Origin: Gammaproteobacteria bacterium
GTDB taxonomy: Bacteria > Pseudomonadota > Gammaproteobacteria > Pseudomonadales > Azotimanducaceae
NCBI GenBank assembly: GCA_009840305.1
Contig: VXNY01000031.1
Span: forward strand, 62,001 to 126,000
Reading direction: 5' to 3'
DNA length: 64,000 nucleotides
In this document: in pieces, positions 54,368 through 62,377 of the stretch
Position numbering within the stretch: the first letter of the stretch is position 1
Layout: every line of letters starts with the position of its first letter
Position numbers and translations under genes: made by a program
The notes under the pieces: generated by a model
What the model was told of the DNA's origin: nothing
Databases searched by the model: none
Seen by the model: the letters and a program-made list of their open reading frames with translations, nothing else

Positions 54368-55799
54368 GTTGAAACCATCCATATTCATCATTAAACAACC
54401 AACACAAGGCACCACTTTCGTGTCGTCCGACGAAATAATCCCGCTGTACTCGATCCTCCCACCAACCATCCTCAATACGTACCGGTCCTTGCAGAATTTC
54501 AAAGTCTTTGGATTTGACCGATAGCGGGCGCGCAAACAACCATAAGGGACGGCTATTCGCCGCTATCTCGGTGCTGGGATGGTGTGATTTCTTGTGACTC
54601 GTACTATGATCAGAAGCCGGCGACCAGGCAAATTCCGGGCGATGATCATCGTGGCTACACAACAACTCCCAGGAATCCGGACCGAGACGGGCCGTGAGCC
54701 GATCCAACAAATCTTCTGGCAACACCGGTCTCACCTCATAGCCACCCATTAAATCCTTAGCTAAAGCCCCGGCTTTCGCTAATGACGCTACCTGTGTTGC
54801 TTCTAACCTTAGCGATAACACCTCCTGCGGTAGCTCGCGCTCACTCAACGATAGTTCAGAAAACTCCAGAATCGCCTGTGGATCAATCCGTGGATAGGCA
54901 AAGCGACAAGAAATCGTTATGGTCTGTGCATCTGTAGCAGTAAATTGCCAAGTAGCTTCTACCACCCCTAGTTGTTTTGATTGCAGCCAATGCACCATCT
55001 CGATCACGAGTTGTTCCATTGGTTTACTGAGTGATGGCTTATCCAACAATGGTTCTAAGAGATGAATAACCGAAGTAAATTGAGTAGCTGGCGCAACATA
55101 TTGCTGTGGTTCTGCGAGTTCTCCGGTCAAACGCGAGAGATACCTGAGAACATCAGAGGAGAACCGTTGTCTTAGCTCGCCGCGTGGCAAATCCAAGAGC
55201 TCGCCGAAGAAACGTATCCCCATATTGAACATGCATTCGACGTCCGTAGTTTTGAGTTCAGAATACTTCAAACTCAGTGTGTGCAAGTGTTCTAGGGAAT
55301 CCGAGCGAATCGTGGCTTCGTCAGGATAGTCGGTAAATGCAATGACACTATGTGCATGCGCAAATACCCGAGCCACGGCCGGTGTGTGTGCGATACCGAT
55401 TTGAGCCGTGTGTCCGACTTTAGCCAACGATCGCTTTAGATGTTGGACAATGTTGTTGAGTCCCTCAAATAATTTAAGGCTGCCAGAAACTTCAAGCTTG
55501 AGGTCGTAAGGAGAACTCAGTGCAACTCGTGGTGTGCAGCGATAAGCGATAGGCACTAGTTTTTCCAGATGCTTGCGCTCTGCCTCGCAATCCCGCCGGT
55601 AATGTAGGAGTTCAGGCACCAAACTAGTAGCTGTGGCCACACTGCTGCCTAGCAATATCCCAGCCTTTCCGGCAGCTTCGTTCATACGATACACCTTCTG
55701 ATCGGCTGCCAACACCGCAGGCTTTCTTTTTGCAAGATCTTGGCTGTGCTGCGCTATTTCTAATCCCATGAGAGGTAAATGCACACACAACCATAGCAT
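54351..55799 (-). CDS. imuB: ImuB, inactive Y-family polymerase of the mutasome
   Basis: The start ATG at 55799 overlaps the imuA stop by one base (TAATG), giving 482 residues: MLWLCVHLPLMGLEIAQ, then AVLAADQKVYRMNEAAGKAGILLG (palm and fingers). The first strand reads WLCVHLP, where active Y-family polymerases have an acidic residue (for example HIDMDAF). This is the usual inactivation in ImuB, which serves as a beta-clamp-binding hub for DnaE2. A little-finger domain (PYDLKLEVSGSLKLF..., HVHTLSLKY) and a C-terminal region follow. The 42 codons of open frame upstream overlap imuA and are not used. Confidence 0.92.
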   Translation of the reverse strand: MLWLCVHLPLMGLEIAQHSQDLAKRKPAVLAADQKVYRMNEAAGKAGILLGSSVATATSLVPELLHYRRDCEAERKHLEKLVPIAYRCTPRVALSSPYDLKLEVSGSLKLFEGLNNIVQHLKRSLAKVGHTAQIGIAHTPAVARVFAHAHSVIAFTDYPDEATIRSDSLEHLHTLSLKYSELKTTDVECMFNMGIRFFGELLDLPRGELRQRFSSDVLRYLSRLTGELAEPQQYVAPATQFTSVIHLLEPLLDKPSLSKPMEQLVIEMVHWLQSKQLGVVEATWQFTATDAQTITISCRFAYPRIDPQAILEFSELSLSERELPQEVLSLRLEATQVASLAKAGALAKDLMGGYEVRPVLPEDLLDRLTARLGPDSWELLCSHDDHRPEFAWSPASDHSTSHKKSHHPSTEIAANSRPLWLFARPLSVKSKDFEILQGPVRIEDGWWEDRVQRDYFVGRHESGALCWLFNDEYGWFQHGYFA

Positions 55800-56533
55800 T
55801 AGTACTTTGCTCCAGCTAGCGAATGTTGCTGACGCCATTGCTGCCACTGTGCAGCTATGCGCGTATTTACAAATAACGCTCGATACGCATGCAGTTGTAG
55901 CGATAAGTTTGGTACGGGCCATCCGCCTTTACGTTTCAGAATGGACAAGTTCACTTGGTCCTTTGTGTGAGTTTCGGCCAGTCTTAGACTGAGTCTTAGT
56001 TCGGCTGGAGAAGATTTCACTTGTGCGTGCATGGGCCGAAAAATCGTGATCCACGCGCGCCCTTCTTTGGCTCGCGTTTGGATGCGCCGCAATTGTTTTT
56101 CTTCAAGTTGTTGTTCGTCCAACCAAACAAGCATTGCACTACAACTGCCGGATTCCAAAATTTTTTCCGTCGCCCAAAGGGCCTCGCGGTGATTTTTCGG
56201 ATGAACAAGAAAAACGCGGTTTACATCAATATCGTGGGCATTTAACGCCGGCGCATACGGTACAAAAGGCGGATTAATCCAAGCGATCCAACGCGTCTCC
56301 TCCTCCATGAGACGACACAATCCCGGTATGAGGAGTTGTAGCTCACCACAGCCGTGTACCTCGGTCAGGATTTCAACCAATCCATCTCGCGGCCAACCGT
56401 TCCCATAGAGTAAGCGGTCTAAAGCGGTAAACCCGGTAGGCAGATTAGTACGCTGTTGATACGCAACGATTTCAGCTATGTCTTCAGCACGCCAGATATC
56501 TTTATGTTTTAGGAGTGCGTGGAGTCCTGACAC
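55799..56533 (-). CDS. imuA: ImuA, SulA/RecA-like mutasome protein
   Basis: First gene of the imuA-imuB-dnaE2 operon. I start it at GTG 56533, giving 244 residues. The earlier in-frame ATG at 56575 lies inside the operator palindrome and upstream of the predicted transcript start. The sequence LLKHKDIWRAEDI, then LPTGFTALDRLLYGNGWPRDGLVEI and LWATEKILESGSCSAMLVWLD, matches the ImuA (SulA-like/RecA-fold) family. The nucleotide-binding P-loop is degenerate, as usual. Its role in translesion synthesis is as a partner of ImuB and RecA. Confidence 0.9.
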   Translation of the reverse strand: MSGLHALLKHKDIWRAEDIAEIVAYQQRTNLPTGFTALDRLLYGNGWPRDGLVEILTEVHGCGELQLLIPGLCRLMEEETRWIAWINPPFVPYAPALNAHDIDVNRVFLVHPKNHREALWATEKILESGSCSAMLVWLDEQQLEEKQLRRIQTRAKEGRAWITIFRPMHAQVKSSPAELRLSLRLAETHTKDQVNLSILKRKGGWPVPNLSLQLHAYRALFVNTRIAAQWQQWRQQHSLAGAKY

Positions 56534-56549
56534 TACGATTCTGATTTTA

Positions 56550-56591
56550 TGTACATATGTGTACTTTAAGTACACATATGTACAGTGTCAA
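56550..56591 (-). promoter_or_regulatory. imuA promoter overlapping a perfect 15-bp inverted repeat operator
   Basis: On the minus strand TTGACA (56591-56586), 17 bases, then TAAAGT (56568-56563) make a strong promoter. TGTACATATGTGTAC (56550-56564) and its exact reverse complement (56570-56584) flank a 5-base centre TTTAA that falls on the -10. A dimeric or double-dimeric repressor bound there would block RNA polymerase. Each arm contains GTAC-N4-GTGT. SOS control by a LexA-type protein is inferred. Confidence 0.75.
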
Positions 56592-56699
56592 GAGTTTAAC
56601 TCTACTTTTTTACAAAATTTGAGAATGAATGATGCCGAAACGGCGAGATCGAAACGGAAATATAGAGATAACGTGCGTGTTATTTCTAATCACCATTGA

Positions 56700-57158
56700 T
56701 TATTCTTGCCACTCCCTACTTCGGCTTACATCATCCAACGTTGACTCAATCCACACAGACTCTTCGTCGCCAGTCTCCTTTTTCCAAAAAACTGCTTCGG
56801 TTTTAAGTAAATCCATAACAAACTCGCACGCAGCAAAAGCGTCCGCACGATGTGCTGATGCTACTATCACCAATACTATTTGATCTTCAGGTTGTAATTC
56901 ACCGATTCGATGAATTACTACTACATCAAGCAACGACCATCGTTGTTGTGCTTTCACTACTATACGTTCGATACTTGCTTCGGTCATTCCAGGGTAATGC
57001 TCAAGGTACAAGCTCGATACATTTCCGGTATCGGATCGTTCGCGTACTAGCCCAATGAATGAGACGACTGCGCCTGCCTTCCCCTCTAGTCTTTCGCGAC
57101 AAGCTATCCACTCATCTTGTACTGAAAAATCTTTTTCCTGAACAAGTACAGAATGCAT
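56700..57158 (-). CDS. moaE: Molybdopterin synthase catalytic subunit MoaE
   Basis: The large subunit converts precursor Z to molybdopterin with sulfur from the MoaD thiocarboxylate. The 152-residue protein has AGAVVSFIGLVRERS (residues 29-43), LYLEHYPGMTE, VVIHRIGELQPEDQIVLVIVASAHRADAF, and the catalytic lysine region LLKTEAVFWKKE near residues 117-128. The ATG at 57158 is 3 bp after the moaD stop. It is the last gene of the moaC-moaD-moaE set. moaA and moaB are not in the window. Confidence 0.95.
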   Translation of the reverse strand: MHSVLVQEKDFSVQDEWIACRERLEGKAGAVVSFIGLVRERSDTGNVSSLYLEHYPGMTEASIERIVVKAQQRWSLLDVVVIHRIGELQPEDQIVLVIVASAHRADAFAACEFVMDLLKTEAVFWKKETGDEESVWIESTLDDVSRSREWQE

Positions 57159-57161
57159 GAA

Positions 57162-57428
57162 CTACCCCCCCGTAATTGGTGGAAAGATAGCAATTTCATC
57201 GTCTTGTCGTATCGCTTCATCAAACTCAACAATTTGCTGATTTACCGCGACACGTACATTTCGGATGTCTATCAATGGATTATCTCTTCCGTAGGTTTCT
57301 TGAATTTTTTCCAACAGCATATCTACCGTAGATTCGAAGGGTACAGTTAGACTAATCTGGGATGTTCCTAGTGTTTCTCTTAGAGACGCGAAAAACTTTA
57401 CTTGTACAGTCATCGACGAAGCTGTCAT
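57162..57428 (-). CDS. moaD: Molybdopterin synthase sulfur carrier subunit MoaD
   Basis: An 88-residue ubiquitin-like protein ending in the diagnostic Gly-Gly (FPPITGG), whose terminus becomes a thiocarboxylate. Core strands are VQVKFFASLRETLG, VAVNQQIVEFDEAI and DEIAIFPP. The ATG at 57428 overlaps the moaC stop as ATGA, which supports this start over the second ATG at 57413. It is co-translated with moaC and moaE. Confidence 0.95.
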   Translation of the reverse strand: MTASSMTVQVKFFASLRETLGTSQISLTVPFESTVDMLLEKIQETYGRDNPLIDIRNVRVAVNQQIVEFDEAIRQDDEIAIFPPITGG

Positions 57429-57895
57429 CTCTGCCAGTCACCAGACTTGCCACCTCGTTTAGAAATTAACGCGATGTTCTCGATGGTTACGCCTTTCTCG
57501 ACCGCTTTTACCATGTCATAGATTGTCAAACTAGCTACACTCACTGCCGTTAATGCTTCCATCTCAACGCCTGTCTGCGCCCGCACCTGACAACTTGCTC
57601 GAACTTGTAGACAACTGGAGTCAAGTCTTGTAAAGGATATTTCGACTTTTGTTAGTGGAAGTGGATGACAGAGTGGAATGAGTTCGCTCGTACGTTTACA
57701 AGCTTGAATACCAGCAATCCTAGCAGTTGAAAAGACTTCGCCTTTAGGGAGGTTATCAGACATCACCAAATCTAGTGTTCCCGGCTGCATAATGATCCGA
57801 GCTTCAGCTTCGGCAGTCCGATGCGTCGTTTGTTTTTCGGTTATATCTACCATTTTTGCCTCACCCGAATCAGTTAAATGAGACAGCTTTGACAC
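57425..57895 (-). CDS. moaC: Cyclic pyranopterin monophosphate synthase MoaC
   Basis: Acts with MoaA to make cyclic pyranopterin (precursor Z) from GTP. The 156-residue protein shows MVDITEKQTTHRTAEAEARI, KGEVFSTARIAGIQACKRTSELIPLCHPLPLTKVEI, the catalytic region QTGVEMEALTAVSVASLTIYDMVKAVEKG and the end KRGGKSGDW. The ATG at 57895 adds 14 residues before the family start MVDIT; the ATG at 57853 is a possible alternative. First gene of moaCDE. The 180 bp upstream show no motif that I could assign as a molybdenum-cofactor riboswitch. Confidence 0.96.
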   Translation of the reverse strand: MSKLSHLTDSGEAKMVDITEKQTTHRTAEAEARIIMQPGTLDLVMSDNLPKGEVFSTARIAGIQACKRTSELIPLCHPLPLTKVEISFTRLDSSCLQVRASCQVRAQTGVEMEALTAVSVASLTIYDMVKAVEKGVTIENIALISKRGGKSGDWQR

Positions 57896-58076
57896 AACAT
57901 TCTTTCCTGACTATTCACCGTAAACAATAATACACGTCACCGAATTACTTCTTTCTCGAGAACACATGGTTCGCGAGTGCAATCAACGAATCGGGATGAC
58001 GTTCTCTTAAACGTTCCACGCTAACAATTGATCGCAGCGTCTATTAACTTACCAATTGTTCAAGAAGTTAGACTTT

Positions 58077-59072
58077 TTAATCTTGGCCGAGGGCTCCAAT
58101 CGCATCAATGCTCTCGTAGAGATACGATTGCCTAACTACTTCTTCCTCACATTCGACATACGAGAATTTCGACTGTACAGTCAAATTTGGGCGAAAAGTG
58201 AACCAGATTCGCCCTTTCATCGTCTGGTCCATACTAACTAATACGTTTCTCTCACTAATCGCGTCATTTTCGAACTTATAGGTAATACTCAGTTCTCGCA
58301 GGCTAATTCCCCTGTATACCCTGACTGACTTTGGTAAATATAGCGTTAGCGTAGTTACTCGTTTCGTCTCAAGATTTACAGTGAAATCGACTTTCAAGTC
58401 TTCGCGTTCGACAATGTTGTCGTCAGCGACACTTGCGGTCAACAACCTAGAGGGAAGTCCGGTGTATTGAGCAGTGGTATCAGAACGACTTTGGAGTTGA
58501 ATCGAGCTCAGGTCTATCGGTACTACTTTAGACAAGACTTGAGCCTCACTGAATGGATAGGGGTATTCCGAAACATCGGAAAACTGTTTTTTCCATCCGT
58601 TCCGAATCTGCTCTTCATCTTGAGATTCCGATAAGTCCTTGTGTCCAAGTGTTGGGTGATACCGTGCATTCCTGTCGAGAGCTCGTCTCACGAGAAACGC
58701 TCGGAACTTGGCACGAGTAGTTTCGTCGATTACGCACGAATGATGAACCTCGACACCACTAAAACGTAACGCTTCGTCTAATAGGTCTTGGTCTTCTTGA
58801 ACCAAGTGATCCAAGCTAAATTCTTTCTCGGCTATGGATCGAAGCGTCGCCTTCTCCTGTTCGTTCGCACGATGAAAAGTAGATGGTTCGTTGATCGAAA
58901 ACGATTTATGAACCCGCTTCACGTACTTAAAGTTCACTGTTGTTTGGGCACAGGATACAAGCGTCAGACTGAGTATTAAAACACTCAGGAAGACTAATAT
59001 ACCGGAACGTCCAACTTCGAATTCATCAGTTTTGAGGTGGCGAGCATTAGTTTGTCGTCTAAAAACTTCCAG
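58077..59072 (-). CDS. Probable lipoprotein of unknown function with no conventional start codon
   Basis: From GTG 58937 the frame encodes 286 residues, but the frame continues upstream as RSGILVFLSVLILSLTLVSCAQ, a lipoprotein signal with lipobox LVSC. This lies upstream of that GTG and after a TAG at 59082-59084. No ATG, GTG or TTG occurs between the TAG and the lipobox. A CTG at 59072 has AGGAG 6 bases upstream, so I extend to it (331 residues, lipid-modified Cys at about 41). The mature part has a helical first half and a beta-rich second half (VDFTVNLETKRVTTLTLYLPKSV, GRIWFTFRPNLTVQSKF). No family is recognised. An error or recent mutation at the start is the alternative. Confidence 0.55.
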   Translation of the reverse strand: MEVFRRQTNARHLKTDEFEVGRSGILVFLSVLILSLTLVSCAQTTVNFKYVKRVHKSFSINEPSTFHRANEQEKATLRSIAEKEFSLDHLVQEDQDLLDEALRFSGVEVHHSCVIDETTRAKFRAFLVRRALDRNARYHPTLGHKDLSESQDEEQIRNGWKKQFSDVSEYPYPFSEAQVLSKVVPIDLSSIQLQSRSDTTAQYTGLPSRLLTASVADDNIVEREDLKVDFTVNLETKRVTTLTLYLPKSVRVYRGISLRELSITYKFENDAISERNVLVSMDQTMKGRIWFTFRPNLTVQSKFSYVECEEEVVRQSYLYESIDAIGALGQD

Positions 59073-59433
59073 ATTGGTCTCCTATATGGAGTGGTGTTGC
59101 AGTAAAAATAGAGTCTCTCATGTTCCGTTGGTTCCAATCCAATCATATTCTAGCAGAATGCTTCACTTTATGTGCCAATAGGTATTAATGATCGCAGAGC
59201 GGGCTACTGCTCATTCCAAGACATGTTTAAATTTCACACCAGATTACCGTGTTGCTATACTTCAAACTTGCGACACTCTAAGTGTTGTATGTAGAAAATG
59301 CTTAATGTATCTAAACTTGTTCGCGGGATGTACTGTCATACTACGTATATATAGATTTCACCGTGTTCAAGCACAACTTAGACCTTCAAAATACAAAATC
59401 CATCGATACTCTGCCTAGTTTAGTGAACGTCTG
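59073..59433. other. Divergent intergenic region upstream of mnmA
   Basis: 361 bases, AT-rich. It presumably carries the mnmA promoter and that of the lipoprotein gene. An open frame of 76 codons at 59188-59418 has an unnatural composition and is not accepted as a gene. No RNA structure was recognised. Confidence 0.5.
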
Positions 59434-60519
59434 ATGAAAGGGACAAAAGTCATACTTGGATTATCTGGAGGTGTAGACTCTGCGGTCGCTGCGAAACTTC
59501 TACTTGAACAAGGTTATGAAGTGGTTGGAGTGTTCATGAAGAATTGGGACGAAGACGATGGGACCGAGTATTGCACAGCAGAAGCGGATTACGCAGATGC
59601 CTGCGGAATCGCGGACAAATTGAAAATCCCTCTAGAGCCAATCAACTTCGCCCATGAATATTGGGAACGAGTATTTACTAAGTTTCTTGAACAGTACAAC
59701 CAGGGATGGACTCCGAATCCCGATGTATTGTGTAACCGGGAAATAAAATTTGGTTTGTTTCTCGAATACGCGAAGGCTCAAGGAATTGAAATAATCGCCA
59801 CCGGTCATTATGCGCGGGCTGAGATTCATAAAGGAGCATTTTCGTTACACCGAGGCGCGGATTTACAAAAGGATCAAACTTATTTCCTGAGTGGCGTACC
59901 GCGTTCGAGGCTAACTCGGTGTCTGTTTCCTCTTGCCGAGATAACGAAAAGAGAGGTTCGAAAAATCGCAAGGGACATGGAACTGTCCGTGCACGATAAA
60001 AAAGATAGCACTGGTATTTGTTTCATCGGAGAACGCCGATTCAAAGACTTCTTAGCGCGATACGTCATACAAGACAAAGGAGAGATTGTCGACACAAGCG
60101 ATCGAGTGGTAGGGGAACACATTGGTTTGCCCTACTACACTCTCGGACAACGTACCGGCCTAGGTATCGGCGGGCGACGCGAAGGTGTCGAGGCACCTTG
60201 GTATGTCATGCAAAAGAACCAAAAGACAAATCAGATTGTCGTCACCCAGCATGACTCTGATTTGCTCAATGATGAGCTAGAAGCTGATAGTATGAACTGG
60301 TTAGTAGACAAACCACAAGAAATTGCGGAATGCGAAGCCATGGTACGTTATCGTCAATCTCCTCAGCCCTGCTTCATTACGTTCAAGGACAATCACGTTC
60401 ATGTACGTTTCCTGTCGCCTCAACGAGCGATTACTCCCGGTCAATATGCAGTCTTCTATCAAGATACCCAATGTCTCGGATCCGCGCTAATTAATAGAGT
60501 ATTTCCCTTTAATGACTAA
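59434..60519 (+). CDS. mnmA: tRNA-uridine 2-sulfurtransferase MnmA
   Basis: Thiolates U34 of tRNA-Lys, tRNA-Glu and tRNA-Gln, receiving sulfur from the Tus relay. The 361-residue protein has the PP-loop LGLSGGVDSAVAA (residues 8-20) and VFMKNWDEDDGTEYCTAEAD. Active-site Cys100 (PDVLCNREIKF) and Cys196 (DSTGICFIGERRF) form the catalytic pair. It also has ATGHYAR, KDQTYFLSGV and the C-terminal beta domain (RYRQSPQPC, ITPGQYAVFY). The ATG at 59434 starts directly at the family N-terminus. Overlaps purB by 8 bp; the mnmA-purB order is common in Gammaproteobacteria. Confidence 0.97.
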   Translation: MKGTKVILGLSGGVDSAVAAKLLLEQGYEVVGVFMKNWDEDDGTEYCTAEADYADACGIADKLKIPLEPINFAHEYWERVFTKFLEQYNQGWTPNPDVLCNREIKFGLFLEYAKAQGIEIIATGHYARAEIHKGAFSLHRGADLQKDQTYFLSGVPRSRLTRCLFPLAEITKREVRKIARDMELSVHDKKDSTGICFIGERRFKDFLARYVIQDKGEIVDTSDRVVGEHIGLPYYTLGQRTGLGIGGRREGVEAPWYVMQKNQKTNQIVVTQHDSDLLNDELEADSMNWLVDKPQEIAECEAMVRYRQSPQPCFITFKDNHVHVRFLSPQRAITPGQYAVFYQDTQCLGSALINRVFPFND

Positions 60520-61906
60520 AAGTTCTTTTGAATCATTGACTGCGATCGGTCCCTTAGACGGTCGTTATCGTGCAATCGGGGAACTATTGTCTCCCTACGC
60601 GAGCGAGTGGGCATTGATGCGCTACAGGGTAAGAGTTGAAGTAGCCTGGTTTTTGTACTTAAACTGCCATACGAATATCCCCTCGTTCCCTCCCCTTAGC
60701 GAATCAAAAGTTAATCAGTGTCAGAAAATTTGGAAAGACTTTTCGATTGAGGATGGGCACACCATTCGAGAAATTGAGAATCGAACAAATCACGATGTCA
60801 AAGCAGTCGAACTTTTTCTACGAGAGAAATTTGTTAACCTTGAACTCAGTGATCAGCTGGAATGGATCCATTTCGCGTGTACGTCAGAAGACATTAACAA
60901 CCTCGCATACGCACTCATGATTCGAGATCTTCTGGATCAGGTATTAATTCCTCGCCTCGACGGACTTGTGAACGATCTCTTAGCGATGGCGGAACCCATT
61001 GTTGCCCTACCAATGCTTGCTCGGACACACGGACAACCGGCGTCGCCGACCACTCTAGGAAAAGAGATCGTAGTGTTTGCCTCAAGGATACACGATGCCG
61101 GAAAACGACTTAAGAGGACTATAGTTCGAGGCAAAATGAACGGTGCGGTGGGCAATTACAACGCGCACACCGTAGCACTTCCGAATCTAGACTGGCCCGA
61201 ACTTGGCGAATCTTTCGTGAAATCGCTCGGATTAACACCCAATCCAATTACAACTCAAATCGAGAGTCATGATTACTTAGCCCATTTCTTAAATGATCTC
61301 CAAGTTCTTAATGGTGTCTTGTTGAACTTTGTCCGAGACATATGGAATTACATTGCGATCGGTTATTTTTTACAGAAGAAGGTCTCAGGAGAAGTTGGTA
61401 GTTCAACAATGCCTCACAAAGTGAATCCAATTGACTTTGAAAATGCAGAAGGTAATCTTGGTATCGCTAACAGTCTTCAAGCACACTTGGCTCATAAATT
61501 GTTGGTTTCTCGATGGCAACGCGACTTGTCTGATTCAACGGCCTTGAGAAATCTTGGTGTTGCTGTAGGGCACACCGTGTTAAGCATTCGAAACGCTAGT
61601 AAAGGAATCTCAAAACTTGAACCTGATCAAGGTAAGATCAAAGACGACTTAGACTCTTCGTGGGAAGTCCTTACTGAGGCTGTGCAAACAGTTATGCGGA
61701 CACAAGGAATTTCCGATTCTTATGAAATCTTAAGACAGAGTACGCGCGGCAAACAGTTGGATGCAGAGCTCTACCAACAACTATTATCTGATACGAGACT
61801 ATCTACCGAAAACCGTGCGATGTTAGCGTCATTACGACCAGATACCTATGTCGGTTTAGCGAGAGAACTCGCCTTACGAGAAATTGATCGTATTCGAAAT
61901 GAGTGA
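60512..61906 (+). CDS. purB: Adenylosuccinate lyase
   Basis: Catalyses two fumarate-releasing steps of purine synthesis. The 464-residue enzyme is of the E. coli PurB subtype. Motifs are LTAIGPLDGRYR (residues 9-20), HDVKAVELFLREKF, FACTSEDINNLAYALM (catalytic region), ARTHGQPASPTTLGKEI and the fumarase/lyase signature loop GSSTMPHKVNPIDFENAEGNLG. The start ATG at 60512 lies within the end of mnmA, and its stop overlaps the GTG of the next gene (GTGA), so all three genes are coupled. Confidence 0.97.
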   Translation: MTKSSFESLTAIGPLDGRYRAIGELLSPYASEWALMRYRVRVEVAWFLYLNCHTNIPSFPPLSESKVNQCQKIWKDFSIEDGHTIREIENRTNHDVKAVELFLREKFVNLELSDQLEWIHFACTSEDINNLAYALMIRDLLDQVLIPRLDGLVNDLLAMAEPIVALPMLARTHGQPASPTTLGKEIVVFASRIHDAGKRLKRTIVRGKMNGAVGNYNAHTVALPNLDWPELGESFVKSLGLTPNPITTQIESHDYLAHFLNDLQVLNGVLLNFVRDIWNYIAIGYFLQKKVSGEVGSSTMPHKVNPIDFENAEGNLGIANSLQAHLAHKLLVSRWQRDLSDSTALRNLGVAVGHTVLSIRNASKGISKLEPDQGKIKDDLDSSWEVLTEAVQTVMRTQGISDSYEILRQSTRGKQLDAELYQQLLSDTRLSTENRAMLASLRPDTYVGLARELALREIDRIRNE

Positions 61907-62346
61907 CCCGATTGAATGAGCCTAACGTACTAATACGCGAAGCTTTCTGGGTTCACGACCGTGATTTGCTTTGCAAAGTTCGGTTAGAAGTCTTTGTGCA
62001 AGAACAGCAGGTACCCACAGAATTGGAATTAGACGGACTTGATGCTACGGCGGTGCACTTTCTCGCGCTTATAGATGACAATCCTGTAGGTACGGCGCGG
62101 TTACTTCGAAGTGGTCAAATTGGCCGAATGGCAGTGCTCATTCCATATCGAAATCAAGGAATCGGAGAGAAATTATTGCATGCGACGGTCGCACGGGCAC
62201 TGGAGTTAGGCTATTCACCCGTATTTTTGCACGCTCAGTTGAGTGCAGCAGATTTTTATCTTCGTCACGGCTTTCATCCCTACGGAGATGTATTTGAAGA
62301 AGCCGATATCGAGCACCAAGCAATGCGATACCAAGATGTCGAATAG
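61903..62346 (+). CDS. GNAT family N-acetyltransferase (ElaA/YjcF-like)
   Basis: A 147-residue GNAT protein starting with GTG 61903 in a 4-bp GTGA overlap with purB. It begins LCKVRLEVFVQEQQVPTELELDGLDATAVHFLAL, typical of the ElaA/YjcF-like group, and has the acetyl-CoA loop RNQGIGEKLLHATVARA (Q/RxxGxG) and the end FYLRHGFHPYGDVFEEADIEHQAM. The substrate is unknown. Translational coupling to purB suggests that it is simply carried in the operon rather than functionally tied to purine synthesis. Confidence 0.9.
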   Translation: MTRLNEPNVLIREAFWVHDRDLLCKVRLEVFVQEQQVPTELELDGLDATAVHFLALIDDNPVGTARLLRSGQIGRMAVLIPYRNQGIGEKLLHATVARALELGYSPVFLHAQLSAADFYLRHGFHPYGDVFEEADIEHQAMRYQDVE

Positions 62347-62377
62347 ACATTCAGCTTGATTCAGTGAGTACAGTTAG

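Noticed and set aside
54368..54535. Longer DnaE2 start at 54535
   Set aside because: The added 56 residues overlap the imuB coding region and are not DnaE2-like, while the ATG at 54367 gives the usual coupled overlap.
55800..55922. Longer ImuB start at 55922
   Set aside because: The extra residues are translated from imuA in another frame; TAATG at 55799 is the normal coupled start.
56629..56883. Open frame of 84 codons opposite moaE
   Set aside because: Two thirds of it are antisense to conserved moaE sequence; the rest is intergenic.
57896..58076. Molybdenum-cofactor riboswitch upstream of moaC
   Set aside because: The position would fit, but I could not make out the expected multi-stem structure; a covariance-model search would be needed to decide.
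59188..59418. Open frame of 76 codons upstream of mnmA
   Set aside because: Cys- and Arg-rich sequence without domain pattern and with a poor ribosome site; it lies where the mnmA promoter should be.
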